In this document: in pieces, positions 23,101 to 35,300 of the stretch
Layout: each line of letters starts with the position of its first letter
Position numbering within the stretch: the first letter of the stretch is position 1
Source of the DNA: Desmodesmus armatus
Taxonomy: Eukaryota > Chlorophyta > Chlorophyceae > Sphaeropleales > Scenedesmaceae
Direction of reading: 5' to 3'
Assembly: GCA_007449985.2 (NCBI GenBank)
Contig: VIIQ02000709.1
Span: 248,001-312,000, forward strand
Length of the DNA: 64,000 bases
Position numbers and translations under genes: made by a program
The notes under the pieces: model-generated
What the model saw: only the letters and a program-made list of their open reading frames with translations
What the model was told of the DNA's origin: nothing
Database searches by the model: none

Positions 23101-24818
23101 CCAGTGGGCCCTACTGCAGCAGGGAGGGCAGACGCAACATCGGCAGCAGCAGCAGCAGCAGTGGAGAATGCGCAGTCGCCGCCACCAGCTCGTGGAAGAT
23201 CAATCCCTTACAAGAACCCACCCAAGCTTCCCAGTAACCGCTCAGTAGTGGGGTCAGCTCCCACAGCAGCTGCAGGAGCCAATTGGTCTAGCTTCAGAGG
23301 TAGTAGCAGCCCCCCACTCGCCAGGACCCCTCCGCAATCCCCACCCCCACCATCTGCAGGAGTAGATGCAGCAGCAACAGCGGCTTATGTGGACGCTGCA
23401 GGAAGCTGGGACAGCAGGTCTACCCAGCAGGCCAGTTCACCCGGTGTAACAGCAGCTCCAGGCGCAAAGCAGCGGCGGTCGTCATCGCCTGGGGGGATGC
23501 ACAACGGCGGCCATGGCAGCAGCCCGTTCAGCTTTACAGCTGGTGGTACTGCTGGTGCTGGCGGTGCTGCGCTGCGCAGTGCTGGGAGTGCTGGGCCGAG
23601 TGGTGGCAGCTGCCCTGGGGTTGCTGGGTTGGGTGGCGGGTTTGGCTTCTATGGCAGTGGCAGCAGCAGGCGGCTGTCTGCATCCATGCGGGGCAGCCCT
23701 GGCAACTGGCAGAGTGAGCAGCAGCAGGCAGGGGTCGGACCCCACAGCCAGCAGAACCCTCAGCAGCAGCAGCAGCAGCAGCAGAGGGGCATCAAGGTCA
23801 GCAAGGGGGTGGTGTCGCGAGGAGGGCTCTGTGCTGCGCCTGGGCCGCCGCAGCTGCTGCCGCTGCAGCCGCCGGTGGCGCTGCCGTGTCCTGCTGCTGT
23901 TCCTGAGGGGCTGCCTGCGTTTCAGATGTCGGTGGAGACACACAGGCTGGGCAGGTAGGGCTGCCATGGGGTGATACGGGGCCAGACAAGCTGGGTTGTA
24001 TTTTCCAGCAGCGCGCATTGTGCAGGTATTCTTGCTGAGCACTTGGGGTTGGTTACAGGTTGGTGTAGACAGCTCCACGCTAGCGGTGCAGCGCTGCAGC
24101 TTGTCGAGGGTGCCTAAACTGTTGTTGCGTTGAAAGCTTGTATGGCTTTGGCTGAGTACTTGGGTGACACTTCATTTCTGCAGGCAAGGCATCAATGCAT
24201 CAGGAACCTACACACATGCACATCATGATGTCTATATGCCTGCCCTCTGGCTGCAGGTACACCTTCAAGGGTGCGGCATCAGCTGTCAGCATGGTCGAGG
24301 TGGTGGCCACACACCTCACACCCCGCAGGCAGCAGCTGCAGGACCCTGCACTGATGCCCAAGGGCCCTAAGGGAGGACTGGCTGAACCCCAGCAGGGTCT
24401 GGTGGGCAGGGTTCAGGGTGTGCAGCTCCCGGGCCTAGCCCACATGTGCCGCCAGCGATATCAGGAGCGCCAAGCGGCGGCGGCCGCCGCTGCTGCCGCG
24501 GCGGCAGCGACGGCTGCGGAGCGCAGCAAGGCAGCAGTGGGGTTTGGAGTGCATCGGTTCCTGCGCAACTCCCTGCCTCTGCAGCAGGAGCAGCAGGTCG
24601 GGAAGGGCGCCGGGCGGGTGAGCAGCAGTGGCAGTGGGAGCCTCACCAGCAGCCAGGCAGGTGGGTCAGTGACAGCTAGGCTGGGCAGCTTGTTGGGGAG
24701 GTCCTTCAGTGTGAGGAGCAACCGCAGTGCTGGAAGTGCTGGCGGGGCTGCAGGGCAGCGGGCATTCGTGACATCTGCTGGGGTACCTGAGGCGGAAACC
24801 CTAAACCCTGAAACCTGA
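11152..24818 (+). CDS. LRR receptor-like class III nucleotide cyclase (LRR - TM - C1 - C2)
   Basis: Eighteen exons join in frame to about 2,320 codons: 11152-11307, 12005-12494, 12995-13117, 13482-13606, 15007-15225, 15508-15722, 16040-16282, 16535-16634, 16798-16928, 17259-17430, 17768-17855, 18095-18261, 18540-19359, 19555-19699, 20195-21512, 21818-22227, 22476-23954, 24257-24818. Order: signal peptide (MEWAVLFLLATAPLVVRA), LRRs, Cys-rich stalk, one membrane span (about residues 625-645), then C1 and C2 cyclase homology domains. C1 has both metal-binding aspartates (TDIESYS, D682; QEGDSF, D725). C2 has the transition-state Asn and Arg in GRADYHGHAVNMAAR. The expected product is cAMP or cGMP made in the cytoplasm in response to an outside signal. 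Volvocine algae have many such receptor cyclases. Exon 1 and its direct join to exon 2 are the least certain parts. The downstream TGTAA is at 26127-26131. Confidence 0.8.
12727..12822 (+). repeat. Three short tandem repeats followed by a ~15-nt G run
   Basis: GCATGTGGTTGTAGGGA occurs three times (12730, 12749, 12778). The last two are followed by TACCATTTC, then an uninterrupted run of about 15 G. All lies in receptor cyclase intron 2, just before exon 3. The G run is a likely sequencing or length-polymorphism spot. Confidence 0.85.
13607..15006. other. Long intron of receptor cyclase with an AT-richer, repeat-like insert
   Basis: A 1.4-kb intron among introns mostly of 150-700 bp. Positions 13735-14160 differ from the surroundings: AT-rich (TATATTAAAATAATTTTTG), then a short palindrome (ACCGCTGAGCGGT), then text open on the minus strand for about 130 codons without a recognisable domain. 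It looks like an interspersed repeat or transposon remnant, but I cannot name the family. Confidence 0.4.
17284..17430 (+). other. Transmembrane segment of receptor cyclase
   Basis: Exon 10 encodes a hydrophobic stretch (ALAAGISVAASVLSVLLLAY) followed by WYGRLGLPRLQR, a basic stop-transfer side. It divides the LRR ectodomain from the cytoplasmic cyclase part. Confidence 0.85.
17768..19699 (+). other. C1 cyclase homology domain (metal-binding half) with ~220-residue insert
   Basis: Exons 11-14. The fold starts with VSFVVTDIESYS and continues with HSNVIRRAAWTHYGFVVGQEGDSFILAF. Both metal aspartates are present. After VPWPAELL there is a long Ala/Ser/Gln/Pro insert (exon 13). Then come LRVRMGVASGVMGDRED, SKVLEAAKVVSDAGCGGQVLL and DSVTFSIIKDRLEEL. 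At the place of the catalytic V-N-x-A-A-R motif this domain reads V-L-E-A-A-K, so it lacks the transition-state Asn and Arg. Confidence 0.75.
21230..24330 (+). other. C2 cyclase homology domain (Asn/Arg half) with ~450-residue insert
   Basis: End of exon 15 to early exon 18. GGITFVFAAAV stands where a metal-binding strand would be and lacks its Asp. Then come FRECAADMKYLLAFHSPK, ALEWCLLAQEALLWAEWP, GPRLKMGVAAG and GRADYHGHAVNMAARYEYV, with the catalytic Asn and Arg. After PGQIVCDAALAEAVM a Gln/Ser/Gly/Pro-rich insert (exon 17, including CAG runs at 22747-22770 and 23761-23784) separates the last strand, LGRYTFKGAASAVSMVEV. Confidence 0.75.
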
Positions 24819-26399
24819 GGCGTATAGCAGCCCGCTTTCCAGGGTGGCTGGGGCTGATGTGGCTGCGGCACGTGTTCCTGGTGCGCATTGGGCAGCAGGA
24901 CAGAGGCTGGCGGGGCCGCTGGGGGTGAGGCAGTTGGGGTAGGGTCTCCTGCAGCTTTTGACAAACAGTGCGGAGTAGTTTGACAGGGGCCACTGGCAGT
25001 GGGCAGATTTGACAGGTACCTGAAACCAACTTGCCGTCAATGTACCATGCCAAGTACTGTGCTATATCAGGGCTGGTCCAACTGCAGTTTTTGTGGGTAT
25101 AACTTGGTGTGCTTGCACAGCAGCAGCCCATCTGTTTGTTGTGTGAGTTTGGGGGCAGCAGGTGTACCAGTCTCAAGCTGGGTGAGGGGCGATGGTGCAT
25201 TGGTGTGGCAGCAATCAGCAGAGGGCAGCTGTTTTCCACTTGCGAGTGTTTTTGTCAAGGGATCATTGCCAATGTCCTGTGTCCTACAACCACCTATGGA
25301 TCCTACAAGCATTTTATCTCATTATACCCGGGTGTGGGGGGACTTACAAGTGTACAAGAGCATGCAAAAAGTGGTTGAATCTTGTTGCTGCCTGGCTGCG
25401 ATGCCAGCTCCACATTGAATTGTGCTAAATAGTGAGTGTTTGGCTTGACTTTATGTGCTTCTACACCCCTGTCACACACATATGGACATGTTGGCTTGTT
25501 GTGGGCTGGGTTGACCAGGCCCCACTGACGGTTGCTGGCTATTGGCGGGAGCACACTCCTGCTGTTGACGTGTGTGGCAGTCTATCCTGGGTTTTGGCGC
25601 GCGAACGATATGGTTGGCGTGCACATAGGCAGGAATGAATTTGTGCCTCAGCATTGGCGTCGTGCACGTGTGCCGTGTCTCTGGTGGCACTGTGTGTGTC
25701 AGAGTGGCCTGGTGTGAACCCTGTGAAAGGCTGTGGGCCAAATCAGGCTGCCACACTGCACCGCACAGCGCTCAAGTTCCATGTGCAATCACAATATGTG
25801 TGCCCCTATCAGCATCGCTAAGGGTCTATAGCAACTGCAGTATGTATCTGCTGAGCGGTGTGCTTAGCAGGAGTATTGTGGCGGTTGCACTGCTGCATGT
25901 TCTGGCCGTGTGTACTGCAGAACACAAATGCAACAAAAACTCGGCCTGGGTGATCTGCTGTTGTCTCAAGAATATGCCATGGGTGCTTGTACTGCGACTT
26001 GTGTCAGACCAATGTCTACCATGGCCCTGTTGTGCAAACAGTGGCAACACCTTGCTCCCCAGGCAGTGGCGTTGCAAGGCCTCACTGTGGGATTGCTTGC
26101 GCCGCGGCTGTCAAGCAGACACGTGCTGTAAAAAATTCCAGACACAGACAGATGTTACAATCACACGTCACCCTGTACACAATGCATGTACAACCCAGCT
26201 AGCTGAAAGTGCACTGTTCCTGTGCTGTGCGCAGCAGCAGCTGCAACTCCAGCAGAGCTTGCGCGGAATCAATGGCTATGCAGGTTCAGACCAATAAACC
26301 CCAACCTAGCGGCCAGGGCTGCAGCATGGACCTGCGCAACATGCGACATGTCCACACAAGCTGCACCAGCTTGAGAGACTGCTGAAACGGCAGCAGCCC
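24819..26399. other. Convergent 3' region between receptor cyclase and dynein heavy chain
   Basis: No exon is supported. The candidate poly(A) signal of the cyclase transcript is TGTAA at 26127-26131 (+), giving a 3' UTR of about 1.3 kb. The dynein candidate is TGTAA at 26159-26155 (-), giving about 0.25 kb. The two signals are 24 bp apart on opposite strands. Confidence 0.5.
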
Positions 26400-29357
26400 T
26401 CACACCACATCCAGGAACAGACACACGCCTGCCAGCGTCCACTTGATTTGGCTTGCCTTGGTCTTCAGCTGCGCAGTGAAGACCTCCTCCCTGAAGCGCG
26501 CTTCCGTGGTGTACACCGGGCAAGCGTACGTGTCCTTCTGCTCTGCCTTGTCTGCTGTGACGGCACGCACCAGGATGACTGGCATGGGGCAGAACAGCTC
26601 CTTGGGCTTGGAGTCATCCAGCTGGCCGGTCTTGTCATCCCAGCGAGCACCCTCAAGGGTGAGCCCAGTGATGAAGGCCCCATCCCTGCAGCCACAAGCA
26701 AGGTGGTAGGTGCCACAGACAGTGATGAGGAAGAAGCAGGGAGTTATCGGCACAGCACAGGGTGTGTTGCCGCATCTGCCGTTGCACCCGAAGCCACACT
26801 TCCCCAACCCTCAAAGCAGCAAGCCAGGGCACTGCATGCTGAGCAACTGGGGACCCAAAGCGGCCTTGCCGCTGTAGGCTTGCAAGGGGATGTGCAAACA
26901 TACCTGCTTGGCGCGTCCACCTGGTCCGGCAGCTTCTTGGTGACCTCAGTGAGCAGCACCGTCTTGTCCAGCGGCCAGTCATTGCGGCGGGCCGTGGTCT
27001 GCATCACGGCGGTAAGGAAGGACTGTGGGTGAACAGCCCACTCAGCCACACAACCTTGGGCAGACCCAGGTCTGCGGTCCAATCTGTGAGCTGCTGGCAC
27101 CGCTGCAGCAAGTTGAGCAGCCAGGAGCCGAGCGGCCGGAGGGACGGGTAGGCTAGGTTGCGCCAGGAGGCTGGCACCGCGTCGCTGGCCAGGCTGTGCA
27201 TGAGTCGCTCCATGGGCTCGCTGATGGTGAGGTCGCCCTTGAGGCCGAGATCCAGCTCAGCCAGGGAGCGCTTCATCTCAGCCAGCAGCAGGTTCATGCG
27301 CTCACACTCCTGCACACGGCGCAAAAAGAAGGCGAGAGTGAGGCAGGGAGTGAGGCAGGAAGCAGGGGTGCAAGTCACACCAGAAGTGATCATGAGTGCC
27401 GTCTTGGACTGCTATAAGATAAACGCAATACTCAGGACAGGGTATGGTCAGCTCAAAATATGTTCCCTGCTTGACAAGGCATACTCCATCAGCTTTCCTT
27501 ATTCATCGACAACCAGACAAGATCACAGCACCACAAGGCTGTCTGAGGCACTGACTGATACGAAGTGCCTTCTCACAGCACCACAACTGACCTGGATTGC
27601 CACCATGACGTAGGGCGTGACCTCATCCACGCGGCCCCTGATGTCCTCCATGTCGTACTGCTCAGGCAGCCTGTCAGCCAGGTCATCCAGCACCATCTTG
27701 GCCTTCTCTTCCTGGCTCATGCCACCCTTGCCTGCGCCGCAATGGGCAGCAACATCGGCATATGTCAAACAGTTGGGGTTGAGGGTTTCAGGGTTTACAG
27801 TGGTCAGCACACCAGGCCTACTCTTCGCAGACGACAAAGCAGCAGCCTGCAAGACACAGTGTTGGGATGCCGGTTAAGGACTTTCAAAGGAGGCTGAACT
27901 GTGGCAGCGACGTTTGCCAAGAGAGCAACCACAGCTGTTAGCACAAGTGGCTCCAGATGTGACACTTGGCTTGGAGACTCACCGCCACTCTCCCTCGGCT
28001 GCAGCTGCACCAGGCTGTTGCAGAAGGTTTCCGCCTCCCGCAGCTTGAAGCCAATCTCAGCGTTGGAGTGCAGGCCAAAGGCAAGGGGCGTCTCTGGGGG
28101 CATGGACTCGTCAATCGCCTCCAGCACCTGGACAACACACAAAGGATGCACTCAGTACATGCAAGGAATTCTGTTGAGCATGCACATTGTTGCCTGCGGA
28201 TGAAGGCTTGGAGTGGTCCTTCCAACGCGCCGTCGATCCTACCACTCAGTTTTCCGACATGCTGCTGTAGCCCAGGACACGGCATACTTGTCCAGCTCAG
28301 CAATCACCGTGTTGGGTGCAGGCGCACAAGGCATGCACAAAAAACCATGATCAACCGTGCTGTCCTGCCTGCCTGCCTATCACACCATACCTGCTTGTGG
28401 CTGAGGCTGTTTGCGGGTGTGGTGAAGCTGGGGAACATCTCCATGCCCTCCAGCAGGCTCTCGTTGAAGTACTTGAGCAGGTAGGCCATGGCCAGGCGCC
28501 TGTCCCAGTCCTCAACAATGTGGCCGCCATACATGATCTCGCCAAACACGTACCGCAGGTCGTCCCAAGGCACCTATAATGCAGCAGCACAGCGTTGCAG
28601 ACACAGTCGCTAGTGCCCTTGGGGCCGCCCTACTTGAGCAACTGCCTCTCCTGTCGTTCATCCTGTGGTGTACGTTGCAAGTGTATTGCATCACATGTGG
28701 CTCGGTCATGACGATGCAGCCGGTGATACAGGTACCGTTGGAAATTGCCTGTACACACACCTTGACGTTGTTTTCCAGGTAGTTGGAAGCACACTGCCCG
28801 CAGCACAGGAGGTCTCCCGTGTTGAAAGGGTAGTTCATGTTCCAGCCAATGCCACTGGTAGCACCAGGCAGGTTGCCCACACCAAACTTCTTGCGCTCCA
28901 GCAGTGCGGCGTGGAAGTAGCACAGAGCAAACACTATGCTCCTGAACTCAGCCTGCAACCCAAAATCAGATGGCACGTACTGAAATATCGCATGCCACGT
29001 GTTTGCAACACATTGCATGTGCTTACAACACCAGGAGGCTGGCCAGACATCTCTAACGCAGGCGACACAAGGGCATAAGTCAAATACTGGGATCTGATGG
29101 CACCGTCACTGCTATGTCAAGTCATGAGCGCCTTGGAACAGCATTGCTGAAGACATTGTGCTGGCGCCCCAAAATTCAAGTGACACACCTGCTTGGCGCA
29201 GCTTTCCAACATCTCCTCGTTGAAGCTGTTGTAGGCGCGGATGAGGTTGGGGCGCAGACCCTCTGGCGGCTCGTTGGTGAGCTTGATGGAGTTCTGCAGC
29301 AGGTTGATGGGCAGGCCGCGCTCCAGCGCTGGCGGTGGCTCAGCAGAAAGGAACAGC
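26400..29357 (-). other. Dynein C-terminal domain exons (frame broken at ~27030)
   Basis: Approximate exons: 29357-29190, 28951-28763, 28573-28392, 28129-27981, 27737-27594, 27311-26905, 26687-26400. Markers are [53 protein letters not shown] and the terminal [11 protein letters not shown]. In exon 27311-26905 the frame changes between VVWLSGLF and [10 protein letters not shown]. Both sides match the dynein consensus, so one base is missing. Confidence 0.85.
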
Positions 29358-32300
29358 CTGCAGGGGTGTCGGAGCACGCATGGGGGGTTCAGTCAAAGCT
29401 GCCTCTCAGCAGCGTCCACGGGATTAACTGATCAAACTTGCCAGGAAACATGCTGTGGTGATAGCTGTATTGCCACTGCCAGCCCTACAGCAGACACAAT
29501 CGTCAACAGACACCAAGCAAGGCATGACAGACAGCTCTACAATAGTGTGCTCAGCATCAGAGTGAGCGCAGCAGAGTCCCTGCCAACGCCCACCTGAACT
29601 CAGGATGCGCCCCTTCAGCCAACTTATCCACTCTCTTCTCCAGAGGACCACTGGTCCAATCTGCGATGCAACAAGGTATGGAGGCTTACACTTCAGCGAC
29701 ACACCCATGCGGTGATGATTATGTTGCCAAGTTGGGCAAAGGCTGCACACAGTGCTCACACCCTCCCATGCCTGCGTCCACTTCCACCGAAGCCCACTTA
29801 CCAATAGTGAGATGGATGTTCTGCAGCAGAACCCAGCCACCATTCTTGTGTGCATGCTCCAGTGCATTCATGGCAATTGGCTCCTGGCCCTGTCCCAGGC
29901 TGACACTGACGTAGCGCCCGCTGTCTGCTGTGAAGCCCAGCTTGGCGCCAAGGGACTCCACTGAAGCAGCCTGCACCATGACCAAGGTCCCAGTGTGTAT
30001 TCACAAAAGCACTGGTTTATGACCTGACCATCTGACACCCTTGTTCCGCATCCCACCAAGGTTGCAACAGCTACAATGCTGGTTGCTCAGCGCACGCACA
30101 GTCATGAAGCAACTTGCTGTTCGAAACAGCACAGCAGTATGTCCAGCAAGCTGTCATGGCTGCCAAGACCATGTCACTTACCACATCCACACCAGGGCTG
30201 AGGAACACGAAGATGGGTGTGCCAGGCGAGCTGTCCTGGAAGCTGCGCTCCAGGTCGTAGGGCTGGCTGGTGACGTACTTTGCGCTGATCATGTTGGTCA
30301 CGAACTTTCGCATCGCAGCAGTCAGGCGGTCCGGTCGCAGGGCGCGGAAGAGAAGCAAGCGGTCAAACTCCGGCATGCGCTTCCAGTCCCCTGGCAGCGG
30401 CTCGTCCTCTGCGAGAGCAGGGAAAACACAGTCATCAGCACCCGGTATGAGATCACGAACAAACACCACCAGGTCACAGTCCTAGTCCTGCAGTGTCAAG
30501 CAACCCACCTGGCCGTTCAAGCTCCATCCACTCCCTCCAGCGCTTGCTGCTTCCCACCAGGTCGTCTGGGAGGGTCGTGTAGTCCTCCAGCTCTTTCAAT
30601 GCCTGGACACTGCCCCACACACTCTTGGACACCTGAAAGTACATCATCGCAAACAACCAATTGTGTTATGTGGTGGCTCCAACTATCACAGCACACAGGG
30701 CGCACGATGCACGTCCACATCACTGCTCAGCTGCACACAAAGGCCAGCAGGCTATCATGGCTTTTCCCCAACCCTTCCAGAAATCACACTCACCCAGTCA
30801 CCCAGGGGGTTGTCCACGCCCATCTCCTTGGGTCCACGCAGGAGAAACTCAAACTTCTGGTGCTGCAGCTCGCCTTTGCTGCGCAACACTGCCATGCACA
30901 GCTGGGTGGCCACGATGAGCTTGTGTCGCTCAAACAAGCCCTGCAAGGAGGTGAGGACAGCAAGAAAATGATGACGAACCTCAACCGTACTGGTGCAGGA
31001 CAGTTTCAAAAACACCAGCGGTTGGCACAGCATGGCTGCCTGTCATTGGGTGAAGCTGACACTCGGCCAGCTGGTCACTGCGGTTGCCCTGGACTGACCT
31101 GCGCCACATAGTTGAACAGCACAAGGCATGTGGTGTCCACCAAGAGCTGCACCCTGCGCTCCAGGTCCACCTCCTCCCCAAGCCTGTCAGCCGGCGGCAC
31201 TGCATCCTCATTCTTGCTGCCTGGTGTCATGTCCATGCCCTTCTTGAGGATGGCAACATAGTTGGCCATGGAGTAGTGGTACACACTGCAGCAGTATCAG
31301 AAGCACGATGAAATTTTGTTGGCAGCGCAGACGGGACGCACGGGAGCTGTCAGCACTTGTTGCTTGCCCATTACCGCCATCGGCCTTGCACACCACCAGC
31401 CCGCCACGCCTGTGGGTAAACGCAGCTGCAGGGTCAACAGCGACTGCGACGGTACCAACAGTGCTGCATCCCAGCTCACTCACCGGTCAAGAGCATTCAG
31501 GTTGTCGATGAGGAAGTACACCTGGCTGCCGCGCGCTGCCACTGGCCTGTACACCTCACGTGCTGCACCGATGGACACCTCTGTGATCCTGGCCTGCGCC
31601 ACCTTCTCCTCAATCTCAACGGCAGTGCGCTTTGTCTCCTCAAGGTTTTCAATCAACTCGATGTCCTCAAGGATGTCACCCTGAACAGCAGCCAGCAGCA
31701 GCAGCGCGAGGGCTCAACATGGCACAGTGTGCATGTACACTGAGTCTAGATACTGTGCTGGCTCTCTGCATCTACTGTTGGCAACAAAGGATGGGTGCAG
31801 GCATCGTCTCAACACATGCCGCACCTGTGCGTTTGCCAGACGAGCCAGCAGGCTGTTCTCCAGGTCCTGCAGGGTGATGGTGTACTGCGCCAACGCCTTG
31901 ACAAGCGAGGCAGCTTGCTCCTGTGGTGCACACAAGCATGACAGCATGGAAGACAAGTCTCAGGTCGATGGACAATGTCCATGCGTATGACTCGGGGGCA
32001 GGACCAGCAGTCTCTCAGACGAGGCTGGTCTGAGCGGCTCCACTCTGCAAAAGCACGCTGCGCTGCTGCTCACATGCCCCCGGCCCCTAAGCAGACTCTT
32101 GCTGACGTCCCAGAACAGACGTTTCAAAGCCCACCTGCAGGTCTGGCCTCTCATGGTCCACCACTTGTGCCAGCAGCTGGTCTTCAAGACCCTTCTCAGT
32201 GACACAGAAGTTCATGAGCGTGGTCTGAGCAGCAATCTCTGGCTTGTAGTGTGGGTTTGACAGCTTGGTCTGCAGCAGGACAAGCAGTGCGTGAGTATCT

Positions 32301-35300
32301 TGGAAAGCTGCCAACTAGCGCAGCATGCATCAAGCACAGTTTGGGTGACAACTGAGTACAGCGTGTTCAGGTAGCGTGACCCTGCACAGACATGTGGTGT
32401 ACACTGTGATTGAGCCGACGTCATAAGGAGCAAGGCAGTCCAGCTGTGTACAGTCAATCCGCACCTGCAGATACAGCCTGAACTTGGGGTCCACTTCAAC
32501 CTCTGCATCTCCAATCTTCATGATGACAGCCTTCCCACGCTTCACAGTGCTCTTGCCCAGCACAGGATCCAGCACTGCAGGGCAAGTAACAGAACGTGCA
32601 TGTGCAGTACGAGCCAAATGCAGTCAGTAACTCCCAAGCAAGATGGTGCTGGCATGGCTCATACAGCTGCAAATTGCCTGTTGTGAGTGCACGTTCAACA
32701 TCACAGACCTGACCCTAGGGTCAGTTCACAGCTCCCCTGTAGGGGAGATTGGCAGTTGTAGTGATCTTTTTGATGTAAGCGTTACAATCGTTCATCTGCA
32801 TTCAACACACCACACTGCACAACACCACACATCACATGTTACAGTGAGTACTGTAGTCACAGGAACCGAGTATCCTTGCTGTATCGACCTCATCGACATC
32901 CACTGTAGACCGACACACTGACACATGCTTCATGCAGGCTGTCCAATTGACACACTTTCTTTCTCACTCTCATCACGACACCCTGATACTGTGTAGTGTC
33001 CACTTCACCACAACAGGCTGATCACTGCATTCTCACTGCAGTCTCACCCATCTCTACACACGTCAGTCTCCAACTGCTGGACTAACGCTCAGCCTGCTCG
33101 ACAACTGCGTGGCTACGCCTCCTACCCCCCCAGAGCAGGAAGAGCGGAAGGACAGTACCCGCCTCAAATCCTCCTGACTGCACCACTGCAGAAAAAATTG
33201 AAGGAAGCAATATCCCAACACACACAACCCCACCAGCCACACACACCTTGCACCCACCCTGCCAACACACCCGCACAAGCATCTGCAAGGCCACAGGGGC
33301 GCCTGTAACACAGTACACCACACAAAGTGAACAATGCAGACAAAAGACCAGCCAACTCTGCGGAAAGCACCAACCACGGAAGGGAAACAAAAGAAGGATC
33401 ACCACAGAAGAGAGCACCCGTGTGCCCAAGAGGCAAAACAGAGCAGAACAGACCTCCACAACTGAAAGGGGAGCCAGCTCAACCCTCAGTCAAGTGGAGA
33501 ACATGGGAATGATACATCCATGTGAACAAGGCAGACAGACAGGCATCAGGGGAGCCACTCAACCCTGGAACAAGTAGACAAGAGGAGGGGGATGCAGCGC
33601 ATGGTGCACTCCCGTTCCAGAGACATCAGGGGAACCACGTTCAACCCTGGAACAAGCAGACAAGAGGAGGGGAATGTAGCGCATGGTGCACTCCCGATCC
33701 AGACACAAGCAAGTAAACACTGCAGGACAAGAAGATCACGCCAAACTGAAACAAGGCGTAGCCAGGGCACCAAGGTCCACACAGTATCAAGGGATCGGCA
33801 CAGCCGACAAGGGACCCTGGCCTGAACGTACGCACAGCACACAAACAAAGACGAAAAGTGAACATAATACGCACGAAGAGGTTCTACTGAACCTGCCGCT
33901 AACATAAGTAGGGCACCCACGTCCAGCCAGCACCTCCTACGGCACAAGCCATCACCATCAGCCTGTTGCAGGCGGAAAGAGGGCACGCAATGGGGCCAAG
34001 AAGGCGCACCGCGTGTCCACCAGAAGATCAAACCACAAGCAATGCCAAAAGCAGTAAGTTATCAAGCAACAGACAAAGCACGCCAACTTGCCAAGGAGAA
34101 TGTAGGTGTGGGCGATTGTGACGGCACCCAAGACCAACCAGAAAAGCGCACACACGCACCACAACAGAAAACTGAAAGCACACCAACAAGCTAGACCTAC
34201 ACCACCAATGAATGTGGCGGGTGCACGGCCTAAATGGCTGGGCTGGCAACTGGCAGAGTAACTGCATCACACATGTCACACCTGTAATGCAAGCTGCTCT
34301 GACAGGTGTACACAAAAGCACGCATGCACCAATAAGGACGCTACATAATGTAGTGATCCTTTTGATGTAAGCGGTTACAATCGCCCACAACTCACAGTCA
34401 CCAGGGCAGGGCAGTGCTGGCACTCAAAGCACTTACCAACCAAACCAGACAAGTGTGCCGCTAGAGCACACACCAGCTGCGCGCTGCTGCCAGAAAAAAA
34501 AACGCACTACGGGGGACCGGGGCCTCCAACTGACCTAGACCAGGGCACCTGGTCTAAGCCACCAGCAGTGCGCTCAGGGAGCTGCACTGGCTGAGCTGCT
34601 GCTGCTGCTGCTGAGAAGGGAAGACCGACTCGGCTGCGAACCTGCGGAGCTGCAGATGCGTAGCCACCAAACACAAATGCGCCAGAAAAACCACCTGATG
34701 CAAGGGCCAAACAAGAAACAGACGGGGAGGGGACAAGTGCGAAGTCCCCAGAACCACCCACAGGAGCAACCACCAACGGCAACCCACTGCTGCGTGTGTC
34801 GTCAAAGGCATCATCCTGCCCGCCACCGTTGCCGCTGGGGGCAAGGCTGACCGGGCTGTTGCTGCCAGAAGGGAAAGCTGTGACAGGGCTGCGGTTGCCA
34901 CTGCTGCTGGAGAAGGCAGCAGCAGAGACGGGGCTGCTGCAGCCGCTGCTGGCACTAGGGGCAGCAAGAGGCGGGTACCCAGTGGGTGTGCCAGCCTCCT
35001 GACTGTCAAACTGCTGCGGGGCATCTAGCTGCTGTAGCTGGGCAGCCCACTGCCGCCACAGCTGCAGCTCAGCAGCCATGCTGTCATGCTGCTGCTGCAC
35101 CTGCCGCAGCTCGGCTTGGCTGCTGCAAGCTTTGCCGTACCAGTGCTGCACCTCTGCAGTCAACTGGTCGTGCATGGAAGCTGCCTCATGCAACTGGTGT
35201 TGAGACAACTGCAGGTCCTGCTGTAGCTGACGGACCTGTTGCTGCAAGGGCTGGACAGACTGCTGGGTAGCCTCTAGCTGGTCCTGTAAGCGACACTGCT

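Noticed and set aside
27018..27052. A 32-nt intron restoring the dynein frame at the deletion site
   Set aside because: GT...AG bounds exist and the frame would be restored, but an intron this short is below usual limits and would delete the conserved VVWLSGLF motif.
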